This document shows positions 7,892-11,613 of a DNA stretch of 11,613 nt, in pieces. Within the stretch, counting starts at the first letter, position 1. Each line of letters opens with the position of its first letter. Position numbers and translations under genes: made by a program. The DNA is from Candidatus Methanogasteraceae archaeon UBA261 (lineage in GTDB: Archaea > Halobacteriota > Methanosarcinia > Methanosarcinales > Methanogasteraceae): NCBI GenBank assembly GCA_002506015.1, contig DAWR01000085.1, positions 1-11,613 of the forward strand, in the 5' to 3' direction. The notes below the pieces were generated by a model. The model had not been told where the DNA came from, searched no databases, and worked only from the letters and a program-made list of their open reading frames with translations.

Positions 7892-7917
7892 CTCAACGAC
7901 CTGGGCTGATTTAAAAT

Positions 7918-7938
7918 CCAAAACCAGGGCGGTTTTGG
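7918..7938 (-). terminator. Hairpin terminator after the 8481-7948 gene
   Basis: CCAAAACC (7918-7925) and GGTTTTGG (7931-7938) pair perfectly over 8 bp with a 5-nt loop. On the - strand the hairpin follows the stop codon at 7948 by 9 nt and continues into ATTTTAAA. This suggests the small gene upstream is a single transcription unit and that the following operon needs its own promoter. Confidence 0.6.
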
Positions 7939-7947
7939 GCGTATGAT

Positions 7948-8481
7948 TCACACTGACGGAGTGTACAGGTTCTGATGATCCCGATTCAACACGATCTGCG
8001 CAATAGTGCCCAGACGGATCACGCATGCCTGATCGTCTCGCTGCGCCGGTTGGAAGTCATACGTGAGCGGCTCACTCTGCGGGCAGGTCTGCTCGATCAC
8101 CTGCAGCAGCGTGATCGCCTCGGCACAGCCCTCTATTAGCCCGGTCGTCTCCTTCATGATCTGGCATGCGCGTCGGAACGGGCAGGTGCCGCTGATTCTG
8201 ATCTGAACAGCCCCCCCTGGTGCAGCGGTCACAGCGAAATCGCCCATATCAGGAATCAAGCTAGCAAAATTCAAAATTGCATCTTCCAGTCGGTCAAAAT
8301 GGGTCTCTGAATCCACACCCAACTCCTGCATCCAGATTAAAGCCGCTTCTCTGATAATCGGATCAAAGAGCACGCGTGCGTCTCGGAATCGTAGATGCGA
8401 TACCTTTGCCACTGCTGCAACCAGTGCATGGTAGGACAATCCCATTGAGTCGGTTTTTACGGTAGATTCTCTTTTATTCAT
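7948..8481 (-). CDS. Cysteine-rich small unknown protein, possibly V4R / ATC-hydrolase-like
   Basis: The frame is open from 8520, but the ATG at 8481 is chosen because GGTGAT (8491-8486), a perfect anti-Shine-Dalgarno match, ends 4 nt before it. The 177-residue product has an N-terminal helical half and a beta-containing second half with five cysteines (100, 106, 119, 133, 153) in the pattern TCPFRRAC...GCAEAI...ACVIRLG. This order (CPF-x-AC, then GC, then a closing C-x-I-R-L strand) recalls the C-terminal ligand-binding part of V4R and L-2-amino-thiazoline-4-carboxylate hydrolase-like proteins, but the match is by eye and weak. No membrane segment. The cysteines may bind a metal or thiol ligand. 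It is followed by its own hairpin terminator. Confidence 0.7.
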   Translation of the reverse strand: MNKRESTVKTDSMGLSYHALVAAVAKVSHLRFRDARVLFDPIIREAALIWMQELGVDSETHFDRLEDAILNFASLIPDMGDFAVTAAPGGAVQIRISGTCPFRRACQIMKETTGLIEGCAEAITLLQVIEQTCPQSEPLTYDFQPAQRDDQACVIRLGTIAQIVLNRDHQNLYTPSV

Positions 8482-8504
8482 ACGTATCACCCACGCCGGT
8501 TGGT

Positions 8505-8534
8505 GTATACATATTTTCATTAATCTTAAATATT
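8505..8534 (-). promoter_or_regulatory. Candidate promoter of the 8481-7948 gene
   Basis: Two TATA-like elements lie on the - strand: ATTTAAGAT at about 8531-8523 and TATGTATAC at 8513-8505. The first gives a leader of about 20 nt that keeps the GGTGAT site; the second would start transcription almost at the ATG and remove it. I favour the first. Confidence 0.35.
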
Positions 8535-8641
8535 GGGGTTAGACGAACATCCTCTACTCGCGCTCTCTGACAAACATGCTCAATACCGCATGGTGGAAAT
8601 CGCAGGATTACACAGTCTGCGAAGCAGCGGCGCAGCCATCC

Positions 8642-8680
8642 CCACAAGATTTCTGTGTCAATCTTGCGTAAAACTCGTGG
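8642..8680 (+). repeat. Palindromic dispersed repeat, copy B
   Basis: This 39-bp unit starts CCACAAGATT and ends CTCGTGG, an imperfect inverted pair, with a core GATTTCTGT then AATCTTGCGT. It matches the - strand of 5779-5836 in start, core and end but lacks about 18 bp near the left side, so it is a shortened copy in inverted orientation. Confidence 0.45.
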
Positions 8681-8792
8681 TATTATTGCAAATATCCACA
8701 CAATATTGAGTATGTGCTACTCGACATCAGTCACAAAGCTTTGCTATGGCGCCCGGTCCGGCACCGGATAAGTCGGGACACCCGATCCCTCG

Positions 8793-8806
8793 AAAGGTTA
8801 ATATGC
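8793..8806 (+). promoter_or_regulatory. Promoter of tRNA-Glu
   Basis: The A-rich GAAAG with TTAATATG (8798-8805) forms a BRE/TATA-like pair centred about 39 nt before the mature tRNA 5' end, which would give a short 5' leader for RNase P. Confidence 0.5.
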
Positions 8807-8839
8807 GTCTGATGGTAAGGTATTGAAGCACGATCATGT

Positions 8840-8914
8840 GCTCCGATAGTGTAGCTCGGCCAATCATGCGGGGCTCTCAATCCCGCGACTCGGGTTCAAA
8901 TCCCGATCGGAGCA
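8840..8914 (+). tRNA. tRNA-Glu, anticodon CUC
   Basis: The acceptor arms GCTCCGA (8840-8846) and TCGGAGC (8907-8913) pair fully, with A as discriminator at 8914. The anticodon arm is CGGGG-CTCTCAA-TCCCG, closing with a G-T pair, and reads CTC after the invariant T33. The T arm CGGGTTCAAATCCCG is standard. No intron and no encoded CCA end, as is common in archaea. It lies 61 bp before the EF-1A gene on the same strand. Confidence 0.96.
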
Positions 8915-8924
8915 TTATGAACCG

Positions 8925-8957
8925 ACTTAATATCGAACAAACAGAGGAGATATATAA
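8925..8957 (+). promoter_or_regulatory. Candidate promoter of the EF-1A gene
   Basis: CTTAATATC at about 8926-8934 is placed to give a leader containing the AGGAGG site. TATATAA at 8951-8957 is a better TATA sequence but too near the ATG (it would give a leaderless message lacking the binding site). Read-through from the tRNA is also possible. Confidence 0.35.
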
Positions 8958-8975
8958 TCCACCCAGGAGGAAGAA

Positions 8976-10244
8976 ATGGCATCAGAAAAGCCACACATGA
9001 ATTTGGCAGTCATCGGACATATCGATCATGGAAAATCGACGCTTGTTGGTAGATTGCTCTACGAAACCGGAACCGTACCGGCACATCTCATCGATAAGTA
9101 CAAAGCAGAAGCTGAAGAAAAGGGCAAGGGCTCATTCGCTTTTGCATGGGTTATGGACTCGCTGAAAGAAGAGAGGGAGCGCGGAATCACAATTGACATA
9201 GCACACAAAAGGTTCGATACCAAAAAGTACTATTACACAATCGTGGACTGTCCCGGACACAGAGACTTCGTCAAGAACATGATCACCGGTGCGTCTCAGG
9301 CAGATGCGGCGGTTTTGACGGTCGATGCAAAGGATGGGGTCATGGATCAAACCAAGGAACATGTATTCCTGTCAAGAACGCTCGGAATAAACCAGGTAAT
9401 CATCGCCATCAACAAGATGGATTCTGTTGATTACAGCGAGGACCGCTTCAACGAGGTCAAGGAAGAGGTCAGCGCACTGGTCAAGATCGTCGGCTACAAA
9501 CCGGACGATATAAACTTTATACCGACCTCTGCGCTGTTCGGTGCAAACATAGCCGAAAGTAGCAGCGACACGGCATGGTACAAGGGACCAACAATTCTTG
9601 AGGCGCTCGACATGTTTACTGCGCCCGAGAAGCCGACGACCCTTCCACTGCGCATTCCGATTCAGGATGCATACACAATCTCAGGAATCGGCACGGTTCC
9701 GGTCGGGCGTGTTGAGACCGGCGTCATGAGACCCGGCGACAAGGTCACATTCATGCCAAGCGGCGCAACCGGTGAGGTCAAATCCATCGAGATGCACCAC
9801 GAAGAGATCCCGGAAGCAACCCCTGGAGATAACATCGGGTTCAATGTGAGAGGCGTTGGCAAGAAGGATGTGAGACGGGGAGATGTTGTCGGATCTGCTA
9901 GTGACCCACCAACGGTTGCATCCGAGTTCACGGCACAGATCGTGGTTCTTCAGCATCCGTCAGCGATATCTGCAGGATACACACCAGTGTTCCACTGTCA
10001 CACCGCGCAGACCGCGTGCACATTCTTATCGCTTGATAAGAAGCTTGATCCACGCAGTGGCGAGGTCCTTGAGGAGAACCCTTCGTTCATCAAAGCCGGT
10101 GATGCGGCTATCGTTACAATCATGCCGACGAGACCGATGGTGATCGAAGAGGTCAGCAAGATACCGCAGCTCGGCAGATTTGCGATTCGGGACATGGGAA
10201 CAACAATTGCCGCTGGTATGTGCATCAGCACCAAGACGAAGTGA
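8976..10244 (+). CDS. tuf: Translation elongation factor EF-1A (aEF-1 alpha)
   Basis: This GTPase delivers aminoacyl-tRNA to the ribosomal A site. All GTP motifs are intact in the 422 residues: GHIDHGKST (14-22), RERGITID (67-74) with the switch I Thr, DCPGH (91-95), NKMD (146-149) and TSAL (184-187). Domains 2 and 3 follow (from about 220 and 315) with the usual beta-barrel sequences. Length is normal for archaea. The ATG is preceded by AGGAGG (8965-8970) at 5 nt, a strong binding site fitting high expression. rps10 starts 5 nt after the stop, as in the archaeal str operon, but tRNA-Glu rather than fusA or rps7 lies upstream. Confidence 0.98.
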   Translation: MASEKPHMNLAVIGHIDHGKSTLVGRLLYETGTVPAHLIDKYKAEAEEKGKGSFAFAWVMDSLKEERERGITIDIAHKRFDTKKYYYTIVDCPGHRDFVKNMITGASQADAAVLTVDAKDGVMDQTKEHVFLSRTLGINQVIIAINKMDSVDYSEDRFNEVKEEVSALVKIVGYKPDDINFIPTSALFGANIAESSSDTAWYKGPTILEALDMFTAPEKPTTLPLRIPIQDAYTISGIGTVPVGRVETGVMRPGDKVTFMPSGATGEVKSIEMHHEEIPEATPGDNIGFNVRGVGKKDVRRGDVVGSASDPPTVASEFTAQIVVLQHPSAISAGYTPVFHCHTAQTACTFLSLDKKLDPRSGEVLEENPSFIKAGDAAIVTIMPTRPMVIEEVSKIPQLGRFAIRDMGTTIAAGMCISTKTK

Positions 10245-10249
10245 TATCT

Positions 10250-10561
10250 TTGAGTCAGAAGGCGCGGATACGGTTATCAGGCACAAATCCTGTGGAACTG
10301 GATAACATATGTAAGCAGGTTAGAGGTATAGCGGCGCGGACCGGAATTGAGATCGCCGGTCCGATCCCACTTCCGACCAGAAAGCTGGTGGTTCCGATCC
10401 GGAAGAGCCCGGATGGTGAGGGCACAGAGACCTGGGATCACTGGGAGATGCGCGTGCACAAGCGTTTGATTGATCTGGCAGCGGATGAACGAGCGCTGCG
10501 GCAGCTTATGCGTATCGACGTCCCGAACAACGTTAACATCGAGATCGTACTCGAGAATTGA
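10250..10561 (+). CDS. rps10: Small ribosomal subunit protein S10 (uS10)
   Basis: S10 is a component of the 30S head. The sequence SQKARIRLSGTNP at the start, GPIPLPTRK in the middle and the RIDVPNNVNIEIVL end are diagnostic. I choose the TTG at 10250, giving 103 residues, the usual archaeal size with the usual SQKAR beginning. GAAGTGAT (10238-10245), a near match to the anti-Shine-Dalgarno, precedes it at the right distance and spans the end of the EF-1A gene. The longer version from the ATG at 10220 would overlap EF-1A by 25 bp and add residues not seen in the family. Translation is probably coupled to EF-1A. Confidence 0.96.
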   Translation: MSQKARIRLSGTNPVELDNICKQVRGIAARTGIEIAGPIPLPTRKLVVPIRKSPDGEGTETWDHWEMRVHKRLIDLAADERALRQLMRIDVPNNVNIEIVLEN

Positions 10562-10579
10562 GAATTAATCGATCACCAA

Positions 10580-10948
10580 TCATGGATGGTCGATTGTAAT
10601 ATTCTTGCCATTGGAGACCTGCTTTGGAACGGTGGGGTCTCCCACAATTTTTCCGAAGACATTTACCGCGCTTGCAGGACGTATTCATCGCCAATCTTGC
10701 AGGCGTCGGTCCAAAAAAGATGCAGAACGTATTCTGGGGCTGCCAGTACCCAAGGTCGCCAGGTTCGACGATCTCTTTCTGGTTCTCTTTCGGCGCAGCC
10801 ACCGCGGTCGAGAAGTGGACCTCGTTGCCACACGTGCTAACAGTGCCGCTTATGGGTAGCGCGGCAAGGATTGCGGATACTATCTCAGGGCAACGGTCGA
10901 AAAAAGTTCTGCCTCGACCCGAACGTTCCCTACAACGATTCTAATCAT
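10580..10948 (-). pseudogene. Cyclophilin-like domain protein (Cyclophil_like, former DUF369), broken by three frame shifts
   Basis: The ATG at 10948 overlaps the AMMECR1 stop by 8 nt (ATGATTAG). Translation starts MIRIVVGNVRVEAELF and hits a stop near 10885, but adding one base in the T6 run (10905-10900, - strand) continues smoothly as FDRCPEIVSAILAALPISGT, then the family signature VEPGDLGYWQPQN and FCIFFGPTPA. A second missing base near 10696 restores IGDEYVLQAR and a third near 10667 restores VNVFGKIVGDPTV to a TGA at 10580. With three bases added, the 372-nt gene gives about 123 residues, the family's normal size, with no in-frame stop. The fold is an atypical cyclophilin-like barrel (as in Thermotoga TM1367) of unknown activity. 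All three lesions are single-base losses: recent decay, or sequence errors, or less likely recoding. It ends 18 bp from the convergent rps10. Confidence 0.85.
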
Positions 10949-11525
10949 TTTCAACAACATCGCCACTCGGTTCGATTTCAGCAAATATCCGCCCTTCAAA
11001 TGAGTAGACTGCTGCGTCTGTGAGCCACGCGTCTGGTGGCAGCCCTGCTTTCACGCAGGTCTGACTGAGGAACTCCTCTGAATCAAAGCCCCATTCTTCT
11101 GCTACCTGCGGCAGAAGTAACCCCTGATACGTGCCTTTCTTGACGATGAGCCCGTGTTTTCCGATCTCAACATGATCCGGCAGATCCCGCGGATCTGCAT
11201 CAATTTTAACAGGAGGTGTCAGTATCGTAACCTCGATTACGATCTGTTTTAGCCCCTCGTGCCGGACCGGTGGGAATCTGGGATCGTGCATCGCAGCACC
11301 CACGGCAGAGTCGAGAATCGCATCCACAAGCGCCATAACTGGCTCAGGATAGCCGATACAACCGCGCAGATCATGGTCCCTGTGCAGGGTCACAAATACC
11401 CCCATCTTCTCTCTGAAGACCTCTGGCAAGTCGCCGGTTTCCATATCTTCCCCGGAAAGGCGGGCTTCGATCGCTGATCGCGCCAATCTAACTGCGATCG
11501 CGCCATCTCTTAGACTCAACATCAT
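10941..11525 (-). CDS. AMMECR1 domain protein
   Basis: The AMMECR1 family is conserved in archaea, bacteria and eukaryotes, and its biochemical role is unknown. The hallmark hexapeptide LRGCIG is present (residues 53-58 from the chosen start), followed by the typical region AMHDPRFPPV and the central IEVTILTPP strand. I choose the ATG at 11525 (194 residues, normal for archaea; a second ATG follows at once). A TATA-like GTATATATG at 11556-11548 is about 27 nt upstream, pointing to a leaderless message, and the extra 23 residues available from 11594 (containing CCVC) do not resemble the family. The stop overlaps the start of the broken cyclophilin-like gene by 8 nt, so the two formed an operon. 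No Memo or radical-SAM partner is in view. Confidence 0.94.
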   Translation of the reverse strand: MMLSLRDGAIAVRLARSAIEARLSGEDMETGDLPEVFREKMGVFVTLHRDHDLRGCIGYPEPVMALVDAILDSAVGAAMHDPRFPPVRHEGLKQIVIEVTILTPPVKIDADPRDLPDHVEIGKHGLIVKKGTYQGLLLPQVAEEWGFDSEEFLSQTCVKAGLPPDAWLTDAAVYSFEGRIFAEIEPSGDVVEND

Positions 11526-11547
11526 AGACCATTTACCGCAAACACAG

Positions 11548-11560
11548 CATATATACTTTG
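11548..11560 (-). promoter_or_regulatory. BRE/TATA promoter of the AMMECR1 operon
   Basis: CAAA followed by GTATATATG on the - strand is a good archaeal BRE/TATA pair. Its centre lies about 27 nt before the ATG at 11525, predicting transcription start at or next to the start codon. Confidence 0.55.
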
Positions 11561-11613
11561 CTGGTATGTGCTCAGCTGTACCCCACGCCGTCACAACTTG
11601 AGATTTTCAATAA

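Larger units (their letters stand above)
8482..8839. other. 358-bp intergenic stretch between divergent units
   Basis: It holds the promoter of the - strand gene at its left, a palindromic repeat copy at 8642-8680, and two small perfect hairpins (CCGGT/ACCGG at 8753-8767 and TCGGG/CCCGA at 8773-8785) just before the tRNA promoter. A - strand frame of 75 codons crosses it, but it lacks a binding site and overlaps the promoter, so I do not call a gene. Confidence 0.5.

Noticed and set aside
8474..8701. 75-codon - strand frame upstream of the cysteine-rich gene
   Set aside because: It has no ribosome binding site, overlaps the promoter and repeat copy B, and has an atypical residue composition.
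10624..10944. + strand frames of 84-106 codons after rps10
   Set aside because: They are antisense to the cyclophilin-like gene, whose signature residues are on the - strand.

Overview
The window looks like a piece of a methane-metabolising euryarchaeal chromosome (methanogen or ANME type). The evidence is a CbiA/CfbB-family a,c-diamide synthase of the kind used for coenzyme F430, an archaeal EF-1A gene next to rps10, an archaeal tRNA-Glu, a stand-alone AMMECR1 protein, a long archaeal-type TyrA, and TATA-like promoter elements combined with GGAGG/GGTGAT ribosome binding sites. I cannot place it below that level from this sequence.

Layout, left to right. Bases 1-2570 (+ strand, visibly richer in A+T than the rest) hold two coupled genes for exported, membrane-anchored proteins of unknown function. 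The first is cut by the window edge and has Ig-like beta domains followed by a helical stalk. The second has a signal peptide and a helical ectodomain. Both end in a C-terminal membrane anchor and seem to share a related juxtamembrane helical region. Bases 2646-5542 (- strand) hold cfbB and then tyrA, which has its own promoter region and a possible two-codon leader ORF. A stretch without a recognisable gene (5543-6126) contains a palindromic repeat that could also act as a terminator. Bases 6127-8481 (- strand) hold an amidohydrolase/deaminase that overlaps an upstream unknown gene by 8 bp, a clean hairpin terminator, and a cysteine-rich small unknown protein. A second gene-poor stretch (8482-8839) carries another copy of the palindromic repeat. 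Then on the + strand come tRNA-Glu(CUC), the EF-1A gene and rps10 (TTG start), a fragment of the archaeal str operon. Finally, on the - strand from the right edge, an apparently leaderless AMMECR1 gene overlaps by 8 bp a cyclophilin-like (Cyclophil_like, former DUF369) gene. That second gene is broken by three frame shifts and is easily missed because no single reading frame carries it.

How the genes fit together: translation (tRNA-Glu, EF-1A, S10), tetrapyrrole and aromatic amino acid synthesis (CfbB, TyrA) and a metal-dependent deaminase are housekeeping functions. The accessory interest lies in the two-gene surface module, the broken cyclophilin-like gene, the small inverted dispersed repeat, and the tyrA leader. 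I see no CRISPR array, no insertion sequence and no clear defence system.
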